Shown one piece after another: positions 23,201-34,299 of a stretch of 64,000 bases of DNA. Both the position numbers and the translations under genes were made by a program. Where the stretch lies: positions 1,364,001-1,428,000 of the forward strand of contig JAVTLE010000003.1 of NCBI GenBank assembly GCA_033439295.1. The letters run 5' to 3'. A model generated the notes under the pieces. It was not told the DNA's origin. It did not search any database and worked only from the letters and a program-made list of their open reading frames with translations. This stretch comes from Deuterostichococcus epilithicus (lineage: Eukaryota > Chlorophyta > Trebouxiophyceae > Prasiolales > Stichococcaceae). Each line of letters begins with the position of its first letter. The stretch's first letter is position 1.

Positions 23201-25389
23201 CGAGCTGAAGAGCACGCAGCACATGTCGCCGGCCGCGGCCACGTGCGGCCGCGTGGTCGCAGGCGCCACTGCGCCGCGGCGGAGGAAGACGTCCCAACTC
23301 ACGTCCTGCTTCCGGAGCTGCACCTGCAGGCCCCTGGCGGCGTCTACCGGCACCACGACCGCGGGCGGGGCGCCCGCCTGGGCGACGCGGCTGAACAGCG
23401 GGTGCGCCTTGCCGCCGCGCATGACCACGTCCTGCGTCGCAGGCGCCCGCATGTGCAGGCTTATCAGGTCTGCAGCCCGCGGGTAGGCTGCCATGTGCAG
23501 TGTGCTTGCGTGTCAAGGCAGCGCATCACGTCTGCCTCTTGAGCGCAAACATGAGGCGGCAGCAAATCTTTGAGGGGCCCGCCATGTCAAGTAGAATTTT
23601 CCCACTCAGCAGAATGAGGGTTGAAGATGGCCTTGGGTTTGAAGAGCCGCCGTCCGCTCTTATCTATAAATAAACATAAATCTAAGAATTTTTTCTCTCT
23701 TTTTGTATTTTAAATGTATAATAAAATTAAAATTTAATCATAATTAAAACTAACATATAAACAAAAGCGCTCTGCAGCAGCGGTACCTGTGTGAAGATGG
23801 CTTTGCAGCGCGCGATGCGCAGGCGCGCGCCGATCTCTCGCGCAGCGAAAGAGTCCGCCACCGTGACCGCAATGCAGCCCACGAGGATGATGCCCAGAAA
23901 GACAGCCACCGACTCTACACTCATTGTCATGTCAATGCCGATTGCGTCCCCTGAAGTTCAAGTTGAAGCTCTAGGTCAGGAATGGTCCAGGTGGAGATGA
24001 GTTCTCATGTTCGTTGACTGTGAGAGCACACCACCGTGCAGCCCGCCGTCAGTCAGCACACCCCCTGGAAACCAGTGGAGGCACGCGTGCCGATAAGGCC
24101 GGTTGCTTGGGGAAAGAGTGCACACCCGGTGCGTAGCCGCTCCCTTGCAGCGAAGCCGCCACCGCCATTGCCTGTCGCCGCAGCTGCCCCAGGCTGAGCG
24201 TCCTGACTTCAGACGGCGAGGCCTCGTCCGCCCACACCACCGCCGGCCGGCTGTCTGCGCCGCGCAGCGCGCTCTCTGCGATGTTGAACCGGGCGCCCGG
24301 CAGCCACTGCGCCTCCTCGGCGCTGCCCGGATCGCGCAGCATCCTGCGCCGGCCTTGGCAGCTGCGAGGTCAGTTTGGGCCCAGATGTGTCGCAATGGTG
24401 TCGGTTCTTGGGAGTCCAGACCAGTGAGTACATCCATTGATCACGCCAGACATTCAATGATTGAGAGCACTGTCTGGCATGCGGCAATCATTGTAGGCCT
24501 ACATGCCATCTGCACCTGTCAGGCGGACGATGGAAGTGCATATTAAGCTGGGCCAGGACGCCCAGCCAGAAGACCTCTGGAGACTGGCACGACAGCTGCT
24601 GCAGCAGCGGCAAATCCGCAGCTGGGTCCCCCGTCCTGTGCCGCTGCCACACCGGGTCCTGCATGCACCTCCAACAGCACCGCTGTCGGTGATGACGGAC
24701 CCTGCCCTTGACGCGCTCAGGTAAATCCGCAGCAAGACACCGACACGGAGTCATTTTAGCGCTGCTCAGCTCCGGCTATTGATTTTTGCAGGGCCACAAG
24801 AGTCTCACCTGCAGGCCGGCTATGAAATTGGAAAGGTTTGTCAGCCGCACACTGGATTGCGACGGCCACCACAGCGGGAAGGGCCCCTGCATGTGCGTCA
24901 GGATGATCAGACCATCCAAGGTCCACCGCAACTGCTTGCCAAGGTATCGCCCTGGCGTCTCTGATGCCATCAGGCACCAGCAAGGCTGGGTGACCAGGCG
25001 CCACCAGCATTACCTTGGAGCTGACATCCCAGTGCTCTGCGACGCGTTGCGCCAGGAGCTGATGCAGAGCAAAGGGCAGCTCCGGCGCTAGGACGTGTCC
25101 ACAAAGCGCCGTCCATGCCTGCATGATGCATCATCATGTGCGGATCGGCATTACAAACCCGCATGTCTGGCGGCGTGTGTACGCATGCGTGCGAGGAGAT
25201 GTCGCCAGACGCATTCCAGTGACGCCACACGTGCGAGTGAGGACTATTCCAGCATATCGATCGCAATCTGACCTGCGGTGCATCATGAGTGCACTGCAAT
25301 TCGCGCAGGATTGCGTTGGACTGCTTGATAACCCCCTCCGGCGCCTTCACAGCCAAACTTGCTAGCGTTGCTGCATCGATGAGGCTCAT
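20242..25389 (-). CDS. AAE18: Acyl-activating enzyme 17/18-like (AMP-forming acyl-CoA synthetase)
   Basis: ANL-superfamily enzyme that adenylates a carboxylic acid and transfers it to CoA; Arabidopsis AAE17/18 are the closest remembered relatives. ATG at 25389 ([20 protein letters not shown]), then [19 protein letters not shown] near 25050. Phase-checked exons follow: one ending 24516 ([16 protein letters not shown]), 24343-24126 ([15 protein letters not shown]), 23950-23787 ([16 protein letters not shown]), 23431-23191 (VLFSSGTTG, the P-loop), 23044-22992 ([15 protein letters not shown]), 22848-22776 ([12 protein letters not shown]), 22627-22572, 22426-22361, 22179-22011 ([17 protein letters not shown]), 21596-21364 (GTELGGGYL), 21020-20889 ([15 protein letters not shown], the hinge) and 20592-20242 ([15 protein letters not shown], with the catalytic Lys). 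Two introns are GC-AG. The C-terminus is AKI, which fits the loose plant PTS1 pattern, so peroxisomal import is plausible. Bases 21462 and 21464 are N. Confidence 0.92.
23657..23768. other. AT-rich island inside an AAE-like intron
   Basis: About 110 bases of almost pure A/T (tattttaaatgtataataaa and similar) lie just downstream of the donor of the intron 23786-23432. Everything around it is GC-rich. It has no coding content that I can see. Organelle-derived DNA is one explanation. Confidence 0.7.
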
Positions 25390-25965
25390 TTGGAGCTGCA
25401 ACAAGGGCACAAGCTGATGATTGTAACAATGTGGGTGTCAGGGTGTCGCCAAAATATGCGCTAGCATAGTGTGACAGTTCCAATGGGGTGATATTACAAG
25501 TAAGATTTGTTGATGAACAGTGAGAACTTCTGTCATAAAGCTCCTGCAAAGTGCTTTGCAGGATATGTGAGAACTTCTGAGCGAGCGAGGGAGCGACCTG
25601 CACGTGCAGCAACGAACCGAGGTGCAGAGCATCGCCAGCAGTCAATGCTACACTTCATTGTCGTCATTACTTCTGCAACTGCTTGAGCAGCAATACCTGC
25701 CATCCTCCCGCCGCGGGCTGCCACAGGTTGCCAGTTTGAACCCCAAACTTGACACAGAGAGGTACCCTGCCTGGGGCGGCAAGCAGCGTTGCTGGACCCA
25801 ACCTTGACGCTGAGAAACTCGTGGCAAGACATAAGCTTGACAGGTGAGGCACACGACACGCCGTAATATGTGAAACCTCAAGTTGAGGGCACAAGACCAG
25901 TGCCAACTGCCATCGTAATGTTCCTGGGTTCTCTACAGAGCAGCTGCGGAACCGTTGGCGTCAAC
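25390..25965. promoter_or_regulatory. Divergent intergenic region
   Basis: This separates the AAE-like start (25389, -) from the hypothetical protein start (25966, +), so it should hold both promoters. No element is recognised. Confidence 0.35.
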
Positions 25966-26561
25966 ATGGCGAGCGGATCGGCAGAGGCGTGCAGCGCGCA
26001 GCAGGCAAGCATCAGCGTTGGCCTCGTGCCTGGCTGCCCTGCACATGTGCTGGCGGCCATTTACGGCACTAAGCCCACAGCGGAGGAGAAGAAGAAGACC
26101 TATGAAGCGTCGCTGCAGCGGTGAGCTGTCGACTTGTCGTGCGAAATAAGCTTGCACAGAGTTGCATCACCCTGGCTGTGCCCTGGAAGTGTCTGGTAGG
26201 AGCGCTATACTCGCTTGTTTTTGCCTTGCGGTAGGCAACGCTGAACGAGCTTCCGGTCTCAGATAACGCCCACTTGCTCCAGACTGGGCATATGCCGACG
26301 TCTCTGCCTGGTCCCAGGTGGTGGCAGGAGTACGCAGACCGCAAAAATGACGAAGAGGATGAACACGTCGCAGACAGCCTCCTGTACGATCGCAGCCACT
26401 TGCCGCGCACCATTCCGGCGCCCGATTGTGTGGTGCTCAAACCGGTGCCAACCCGGGCACCTGCACCGCTGAAGGCTGCTGTGGCAGTGGTTGCGTCGCC
26501 TGCTACAGTAATCCCCGCCGTCGTTGCAGTGGCGGAGGCACCCGTGCAGGTGCCGCAATGA
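25966..26561 (+). CDS. Hypothetical 132-residue protein
   Basis: Two exons, 25966-26120 and 26318-26561, join in phase (agcg|gtgagc, cccag|gtgg) to give 132 residues. The start AACATGG at 25966 is a favourable context and the first in-frame ATG. The first part contains VPGCPAHVLAAIYGTKPTAE; the middle is charged (EYADRKNDEEDEHVADSLLY); the C-terminus is an Ala/Val/Pro-rich tail (AVAVVASPATVIPAVVAVAE). I do not recognise the family. No signal peptide is evident, and the tail is not hydrophobic enough for a confident membrane call. Confidence 0.55.
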
Positions 26562-26985
26562 TTGTCAGTTGCGCTACATATCGTTCTGTACAGTATTTGG
26601 CAACTGGCTGCAAATCAGCGATTGTGGGTCGCTGAGAAACTTGCAACTGGTCAGGCTTACGCATTCATACAGCACTCCGCAATGCGTTGATTCAGTTGCA
26701 GCAATCTTTGATAGGGTAAAGTTGACTCGTCACTTTACACGATGTTATCAAACGTGCGGCCCACACTTCGGCCTGCCGATCTGAAAACCGTGAGCATCGG
26801 CGGCGATCAGGCGGCTACAGCTTCGGATTGGCTCCCGCAGTCACTGCCAAGAGTGGGCGAGGGCAGAGAATAGAGGAGTGCATGGGACAGGAATATAACG
26901 ATTGCTGGCACATTCACTTTTCTAGCTGACCTATCAACGCTGCTCCAAATCCGATCAGTCGTAAGCTAAGGACTCTCCAGCCACG
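26562..26985. other. Spacer upstream of ClpS-like gene
   Basis: About 420 bases between two plus-strand genes. No coding signal or named element is seen. Confidence 0.35.
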
Positions 26986-28155
26986 ATGCTGTTCGCAACC
27001 AGCAGCCTTGGGTGCAGGTGCAATGCCAGACTGGCTATGCAGCAGCGGCGCCCGATTAGACATTCAGCCGTTTCCAGGTCTCGGTCGTGCCGTCTCGTGA
27101 CATCTCACCTAAGAGCAGTCGTTGAGCCTCCTCCTCAGGAGCAGGAGCGCAGCGGCGGCACAGGTGCACTCGGTCCTCCTTTATCTCTGAAGCTCAGCGC
27201 CGTTTGCGTGCGAATTTTATGTACCTTGCTTGAATCTATAAATTATCCTGCGCGTTCAGCGCTTCACTTCCTCAAGACACTCTACACCATGCACATGCCA
27301 TGCAGTTTCTTCAGCGTGCAACTTGCCAACAATACGTTGCATGAGCGAAGGTATGATTGGGCGGCTCGAGGTATCTTCGATATCGCTGCCATGCAGGCCT
27401 GCTGGAAAGGCCGGACCTGGATCGGTCACAGCCATCAGGCGAGCCGCGCACAGAGTCGGGTATCGGCGCACAGAACCCATTCGACCAGGACAAGCTCGGA
27501 GGTGGGGCGCCGGACTGTGCATCATTGCAAGCTCTTGATATTGGAAAAAGGCATTTGGCTGAGCTTACCTTCTCTTCTCAGAGCATCTGGCTTTCAAGGA
27601 ACCTTCTTTAGCCCGTCAGATGGCCATGACAGGAAGGAAGTGGTTGCTGTCCATCCTCCAACAATGGATTGCATCTGATTCAGGCGGCAACTACCGGGTG
27701 CTTCTACTTGACGATCCCAAGCACACTGAGCAGCTTGTGGTGAAGGTGGTGCCACGAGTGGTACGCCGGCCACTCCACCCTCCAAACTCCAGATGTTGCT
27801 GTGGTCTCTGCACTGCTGGCCTTGATCATGACTGAACAGCGTGTGCGAGCTGTGTCTCGCTGAGCGCAGGTGCCGGATGTGGACGAGCTGAAGGCCAGAA
27901 ACCTCTTCGAGACATCGCGGCAGCTTGGCCAGGCGATTGTCACTACAGCCCTGAAAGAGCACGCAGGTGCGTAGATGCGCCCATGCTGCTGGCTTTTCCT
28001 TCACGTACTGGCAGACTGGCATGCTCAGCGTGATCCTGACATTGAAGTTCTGAGAATTCACACAGAGAATTGGTGCCCATGCAGAGTTCTACGCTTCCCA
28101 GATCTTCCGCCAAGGCGTCAAATCGACCATTGAACCGGATTCGACAGTCATCTAG
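26986..28155 (+). CDS. Chloroplast ClpS-like protease adaptor
   Basis: Bacterial and plastid ClpS deliver N-degron substrates to the Clp protease. Four phase-consistent exons, 26986-27163, 27684-27745, 27870-27966 and 28085-28155, give 135 residues. The first exon is a transit-peptide-like leader (MLFATSSLGCRCNARLAMQQ, rich in Arg and Ser). The core reads GGNYRVLLLDDPKHTEQLVV, then VPDVDELKARNLFETSRQLG, then HAEFYASQIFRQGVKSTIEP, which follows the ClpS fold to its usual TIEPD end. The residues that bind the N-terminal amine in canonical ClpS (the H/N-N-D of LHNDD) are replaced by LLDD, so substrate choice may differ. The first intron is long (520 bases) and could hide a small exon. Confidence 0.8.
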
Positions 28156-28658
28156 GTTGGACTGCGAGCACCGAGAGCGCAGCAGCACTGCAGCTCATTA
28201 CGAAGCGCTCAGGTTTCAATGTATGATACAAATTTCTCAGTACTCACGTCAGAGTAGGCGTGCAGCCCTGATCCGCGCTCTCGGCTGCGCCTTTCAGCAT
28301 ACGTTGGATCGAAACCTTTTTGCAACGACCGGCAGTGTTGTGGGATGATGATCGAGACCTGCAACGAGACTGGGCGGATTGTGTAAGGGCGGCCGTGTGC
28401 TGCTTGGAGGCAGAGAGGCTCGCCAGCGTTGGGTAGGTGAACGAAGAAATGGGTTTGATTGTAACGGACTGCCTTTCATACCGAAAGAGGATGCTTTCCT
28501 ATCCGAGGTAAATATGGCCGTTTCAAGATCACCGGCGGAGGGCAGCGGGCCTGAATCAGATAAGAAGGCCGCGCGCGGTCGCAATCACTCTTCGTTTGCG
28601 TGAGGGATTCAGCTGAGCCGGTGGGAGGTCAAGCCGGGAGGCGCCGGGACAGTCCAGC
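28156..28658. other. Spacer between ClpS-like and Gbp-like genes
   Basis: About 500 bases. One 74-codon open frame (28379-28603) has no recognised motif. It probably contains the ClpS 3' region and the promoter of the RNA-binding protein. Confidence 0.35.
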
Positions 28659-31281
28659 ATGGCGCAGGCTCAAGATGTCAGCTCGTTGGAGGCTCAGGTC
28701 CGTGGTGTGACGATCTTCCAGCAGACGATCTGTGCTTTTGCGCCGCGCCCTGCCGGTGTGCAGCGACACTGCGGCTGCACGTTTGAACATGCTTTCACTT
28801 ATCGTCTTTCCATTCTACTCCAGGTGGCCGACCTGGACCTGGGCCCGTCGCCTGACGCCCAGCAGGGTGCAGCCGGAGAGGGCACGATGCGGATCGGGAA
28901 GCGCTGCTACGTGGGTGCGAAACCGTTCCCGACTTTGAACAGAGCTAAGCTTCTCATGTGCAGCCGACAGCACTTTCGATCAGCCACATCAGCTTTGATC
29001 TGGTCTGCACGATCGAAACAGCCCGCTCAGTAACATGATCGTGGGCGTCGATAACTCTCGTAAAAGCAAGATCAACTGTGCAAATTGAACAGAGTGCTTT
29101 GGCGCGCCCTCGGCGGCTGTGCTGCAATGTCAAAGCTCAATGCCCACCGGTGGCTTTGCTGCACGCATGCATGATGGGCAAACAGCTGCTGTTGCAGCCC
29201 ATCCTAAGCTCATGCAGCGATCGTGGCAGCTTGGGTTCACCGTGACGCCCTGGCGCCACTCGGTTCACACAGCTTACAGTTACTGCCTTGTATTGGAGGC
29301 ACCCCGGTATGCTGAATGGGCTTGGGCATCTCATGCAGGCAACCTGGCATGGCGGACATCATGGCAGGTGAGTCAGCAGCAAATGTGGCGGCTAATGAAC
29401 GTTGTCGCCGAGCTTTGCGGCGAACCATGCCTGCTGGTGCAGTTGCAGACGCATGCCATGTCATGCATCTACGCCCAGATCCCAGCATGCAAAGTGTACT
29501 GCTCACAGGACCTGAAGGATCAGTTCAGAGAGGTGGGTGTCGTGGTGTACGCCAACGTGGTCAAGGACGACACCGGCCGCTCCAAGGGGTGGGGCATCGT
29601 GGAGTTTGAGACGCCAGAGGAGGTGAGCGGCCCCCTCCCGTGATGCAGTCGGTGCAGACGCCTCCAATCAGGGAGCATTCGTACCGGCCTGGCCGGGCTG
29701 CAGCTGGATGCCGTCAATGTGCGATCCCACTGAGGTCGCGAAAGCATCTTGCTCACCGGATGGCTCTGGCACACCCAGCATGTCGCCTGCAGGCATTGTG
29801 GCGCAGGCCAACAGGTGGTTGCGGCCGGGCATCCGCATCATCATGGCACCCGGCGTGTCAAGGCTCCTGTAAACAGCTGCCAAAGCACCGCCACTGGATT
29901 GCGCATCCTCAACTCCTATCCGTGCAGGCGGTGCAGGCGGTCAACACGCTGAATGGGACGGACCTGGGCGGCCGGAAGATCCTGGTGCGCGAGGACCGCG
30001 AGGACCGCGATGTGAAGCAGTACAACCGAGACAACGGCCTCGACGCGCCTGCCGAGGTGTGTGCATCCCAGCAGTGCTGGGGGATCATGTGGTGTCCAGA
30101 TCTTGACGCAGTCCCAGACATCCAGAGGTGCCAGATGTGAACTCGCAAGAGCAGCTGGCGGAGGCGGACCTCACGCTCGCAGATCAGAGGCGACAACAGC
30201 ACACCAGCTCGCGCTCGTCACCCGCCTAGAGCACAGGAACCTGCCGCCTGCAGCGTCGGCTGAGAGGCACACGATTGACGCAATGAAGGGTGCAGCTGGC
30301 GCCCGAGCACAAGGCCGACAGCCGTGAGAGGGGGCAACCAGAGAGGGCAGGTTGGCCCCTCCCTGGTGGAAGATCCTAGATTGCGGAAAGCTTTTTTTTT
30401 GTCTACACCACTGCGAGTGCCACAGGGAGCCCGGCGGGAGCCGCGCCCACGCCGGGAGCGGCGGCCGCGAGGCCCGCGCGAGGGCGAGGAGGGCGGCGGC
30501 AGCGGCCGGGGCGGTGGCCGCAGCAGCTACCAGCAGCAGCAGCCGCAGCAGCAGCAGCCCGCCAGCCAGAGCAGCGGCCTGCAGGTCGGTTTCTCGGCCT
30601 ATAATGACAACCTGTTGTTCCATGCACTGGAGGAGCCCCCGGATCGCTTTGGCGGCAAGGCAACCCGCCGGCGAGGCGGTGTGCAGCCAGTCGAGTGCAC
30701 GGCCTGGACGTCAGCAGGCCCGCGCTGTCGTGCTGTCTCGAGGACGTTGGGAGTTCCGCCTTGGTTCATAGGCATGCAGAGGTGCATGCGGCTGGGCGCC
30801 TTGCAGCGACGCAGGACCGCCCGCTACACACCGCCTGACACCCCGCGTGCGTCGCCGCGCAGGTGGTGGTGCAGGGCCTGCCGTGGGCGTACACGCAGGA
30901 GCAGCTGTCGCCCATGTTCGAGCAGTTCGGCACCATTGCGCACGCCGAGGTCATCTACGGCCGCGACGGCCGCAGTCGGGTGCGCGGCGCCGTGCATGCC
31001 CTCAAAGTATATGCCCCACACTCCAGTGCCGGAGGTGCACGGGAACATTGACTCCCGACTCTGCTGCCAGCCTTACAGTTCCATCTCTGTGCACAGAAAA
31101 TGGCCTACTGCACAGCTAAACAGTCCTTGCTAGAGATGCACCTGAACATCGACTGCCGTTGCAGGGCTATGGCACGGTCCGCTTTGAGACGCCGGAGGCG
31201 GCGCAGGCAGCCATCCAGCAGTTCCACGGCTCTGACCTGGAAGGTCGCACCCTGACCGTGCGCCTGGACAAATTTGCGTGA
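28659..31281 (+). CDS. Two-RRM RNA/ssDNA-binding protein, Gbp/hnRNP-M-like
   Basis: Eight phase-consistent exons (28659-28697, 28824-28914, 29339-29367, 29509-29622, 29928-30056, 30426-30584, 30863-30979, 31165-31281) give 264 residues. RRM1: CYVGNLAWRTSWQ (RNP2), KGWGIVEFETPEE (RNP1) and LGGRKILVREDREDRDVK. The linker is Arg-rich, then RGGGRSS and a short glutamine run (QQQQPQQQQP). RRM2: VVVQGLPWAYTQEQLSPMFE, YGTVRFETPEAAQAAIQ and EGRTLTVRLDKFA at the stop. The KGWGIVEF/REDREDRD pattern is what I remember from yeast Gbp2/hnRNP M and Chlamydomonas Gbp1, which bind telomeric G-strand DNA and RNA. Whether this one does is an inference. ATG 28659 is followed by MAQAQDVSSLEAQ. Confidence 0.88.
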
Positions 31282-31803
31282 GGGGACCTTGCAGCCGCAT
31301 CGGCTCCGCATCGGCAGCAGCCGACGCCTGCAAACATTGTCCATGCTCGCGCATGCCTGCAAGGCGGCCCATGTGACCCAGTCTGCGACTGAAGCCTGCC
31401 TCTCTCTAGCCATGGCGTCATCTGCGCCGCTTCCGCTGCGGTCTCATGTCGGGCGAGCGGCCCTGCATGGCCCGGTTATTTTCATGCCGACAGCCACTTT
31501 GAGTTCAGAGGAAAGGACCGAGGTGTCTCTCGAGAAGCTGTGGCAATCTTCGCTCTGTCATAATGTGTGTACATGCTGAGTTCCAGCTGGGACGAGCATA
31601 TGAACGACATAGTAACGAAGCGACAGGAGCGCCTGAGTTTCTTGCGGACCCGGGTTAGCTTTCCCCTATCTTACTTCCTTTCAAAGAACATGGGCTAGGG
31701 GAAACCACCGAGCGACAGCGTGCGGTCAATCTTCTTCTTCTTCTCCCTCATCCACATAGGCGAAACGCCAGAGCCCAGAGCCACTCTGTACAACTGCCAA
31801 ATA
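31282..31803. other. Spacer between Gbp-like and bL34m genes
   Basis: About 520 bases between two plus-strand genes. I see no exon or RNA gene, only a short pyrimidine-rich run (cttcttcttcttctccctc) just before the bL34m start. Confidence 0.35.
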
Positions 31804-32690
31804 ATGGCGTTCATGCGGGCACAGGCACGCCACCTGCTCCAGCGGCTGCAGGGTGCGATGACACCGGGAGAGGGCTCGGCACCCGGGATCCTGGCGCCCA
31901 GTGCCAAGCTGAGCCGACGCCAGAGCAGCCTTGCTGTCACAGAAGGTCGGCGATTGCCCGTGCAGCGCTGGAAGCGTGCAATTTGTCTTGTGGAACCAGT
32001 TTCAGGTTCTCGGCGCATGCGCTTGCTGCCTGTCACAACTGCCTCACCTGATCTCTTTGATGCTGTAGGGTGGCTTCCCCCGCACTCGTGGCCCGAGGCT
32101 GGCAGCTTCCAGCAGCAGGCAACGGCAGGCGTACAGAGCTTGCTGCGCTGTCAGCAGTGGCCCCAGCCCGCGGCCGCCGAGCCGCTCGGCAAAAGCCTGA
32201 TGTGGAGCCCGGGCGGCCTGCACGGCCTGCAGCCGGCCGTGGCCGCTGCGATGGCTTCGCTTGCCCTTAAAGGTGAGAGACGACTGCCCTAGGCTGGTCA
32301 CCTCAGCTGGCGACGCACCGCCATGCCGCTGCAGGGCCCACACTGTATTTGCTCAGCTCGTGATGCAGGCTGATCTCGGCTGCTGATCTTAGCGCCTGTT
32401 GATCCGCAGGCCCACCAGCGGTGTGCGGCAGCAATGCCGCAGTCCAGCATCAGCAGCAGCTGCTGCTGGCCGGCGGCGATCTGGGCGTCACCCGGGACGA
32501 CGGCAGCGCAGAAGAGGAGCGCGAGGGCCTGCCTCTCAGTGGGGTGTTGGAGTTCGTGAAGCGCTCCTACCAGCCGAGTGTCATCATTCGTAAGCGGCGG
32601 CACGGCTTCCTTTCGCGACTGAGGACCAAGGGCGGCCGGCGGGTGCTGGACCGACGGCAGCAGCGGGGCCGCTGGAAGAGGTCTGCCTGA
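31804..32690 (+). CDS. Mitochondrial ribosomal protein bL34 with long N-terminal region
   Basis: The C-terminus, [20 protein letters not shown] then [16 protein letters not shown], is the complete bL34 consensus (a tiny rRNA-binding large-subunit protein). Two exons, 31804-32272 and 32410-32690, join in phase (aaag|gtgaga, cgcag|gcc). The leader [19 protein letters not shown] is an amphipathic, Arg-rich mitochondrial presequence. The whole product would be 249 residues, about 200 more than the bL34 core; the extra part is Gln/Ala/Gly-rich and includes [19 protein letters not shown] just before the core. A further unnoticed intron inside 31900-32070 could shorten it. Mitochondrial rather than plastid assignment rests on the leader and is moderate. 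Confidence 0.82.
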
Positions 32691-33126
32691 ACTAATTTGA
32701 CCTACCGAGAGCCAGGCCAGTACTCGTCGCCCCTAGTGCCTAGGAGCTCTGTGCAGTTCTACAGCAATCGCAATCTTGTCCTTCCCTGCAAAAAGGTTCT
32801 GAATGTCTCTAGGGATACAAGTCTCGGCTTCTGACTTCGCACACTCGACCCTGAAACCTATTCATGCACCGCAATGCCTGACCCTAATATCTGGAGTCTC
32901 TGACCTAAGCTCTAGCTCACCGCCGAGTGAATCGTGCACGTCATCCACATCAGAGATAGCCAGGACATCTGCTACACACACGCGCTGCATTCTGTGGCAT
33001 TGGCGTGCCGAACCATGCCATAATGCATGCTCCTCACATTAACCTTATCTGCTGCCGGCTGCTGATGCTGCCTATGGTGCCTGCTTGCACGCAGTTGCTG
33101 AAACTCACAACCAACCATCAACGAAC
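32691..33126. other. Convergent intergenic spacer
   Basis: This lies between the bL34m stop (+) and the stop of the 108-residue orphan (-). No coding signal is seen. Confidence 0.4.
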
Positions 33127-33984
33127 TTACCACCCCTGCGTCGGCAGCAGTCCCGTATCGGCATAGACGATGAGCTCATTGGCCGCAGCATCATATGTCG
33201 CCAGAAAGAATGCCTGCATGCAGCCACAAATCCCACTCAGCATTCATCTACGCGGGTTGCGGGCGGCGCAATTGCCGCGGACGCAGGCTGCTGGTAGACG
33301 AGCAGGCCGTCAGCTGCATGGAAGCCCACAGGAGGAAGGTGGAAGCAGACAGTGCAGACCACCTTGAGACCGCCCAACGCCCTGTTGCCCTTGACCAGCT
33401 TGCGCAGGACGCCCGTGTCGCCCTGTTTGCACAGAATCAACGGTCAGAGTAGTCTGCCTGAGGAACCGAGCTGGGTCCAGGGACAGCCAATGCGCAGGCA
33501 GAGCAGCCAGTGATGTATTGCACAGCGCACAGCAGGGAATTGCAACCAGAATCTTGCAGTTGTCGGCCACCGGACAGGTGGAGCGTACCTGGTTGCCGCT
33601 GATGAAAATTTGAAAGTCCCGAGCCTCGTTGTAGCACATCATGGGCATCTCGTCGCCGCCGGGCATTGCGCCGGCAATGGGCACCTGCGGGGCGGGGCAG
33701 GCGGCTTGGGGTGGGTTGGAGGCACCGATCTCTGGGGCCCTGTCGAGGCACAAGCATGCGTGCGCATGCAAGGCAGCGACTTGGATGCAGGACACAGATG
33801 CCCTGGCATGCCTGTGGGGGGTGACATGGCGTGCAGCTTGCATGCACCACATAACATGCACCAAGTGGGAAAGCGAACACCGTGACAGACGTGCCTGGAC
33901 CTTGACGATCATGGTACCGCCGCCGTTGCTGGTGACCGGCGTGGTCGGCTCTGCCACCCCCAGCCTGCCCACAGTGCAACTCAT
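33127..33984 (-). CDS. Small conserved-looking orphan, 108 residues
   Basis: Four exons, 33984-33901, 33684-33589, 33422-33363 and 33213-33127, all in phase 0 with standard splice sites, give exactly 108 residues. Pieces: MSCTVGRLGVAEPTTPVTSN, VPIAGAMPGGDEMPMMCYNE, ARDFQIFISGNQ, GDTGVLRKLVKGNRALGGLK and AFFLATYDAAANELIVYADT, ending LLPTQGW. The alternating strand pattern suggests a compact beta-rich domain. The last two exons read like a single strand-turn-strand unit. There is no signal peptide or membrane segment. I do not recognise the family. The perfect phasing of four exons is my main evidence that the gene is real. Confidence 0.6.
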
Positions 33985-34299
33985 TGTTGCGTCGCTCTCA
34001 GTCCACGCTCAGGACGCTGCAGCTCGTAATGCAGCTCGTAAAGCAACTCGCGATGCGGCTGCAGCAGGGCGACTGGCACCAGAGGGGGAGTCGTCACAGC
34101 CGTCACCTGCCGATGCAGAGCGTATAGGGGGCCGGAGGCGACGACACCGGCACGCGCAGCTGCCGCAGCCCCTGCGCCAGAAGGGCACATGCCATGAAGG
34201 TGTGGGAGCTCCAGAGGTCTCGCTGCATGGTGTGCACCCGCAGCACCGCTTGCCTGTTGTCCAGCACAGATGCATGCAGTCGAAAGACAGTGGCGGGTG

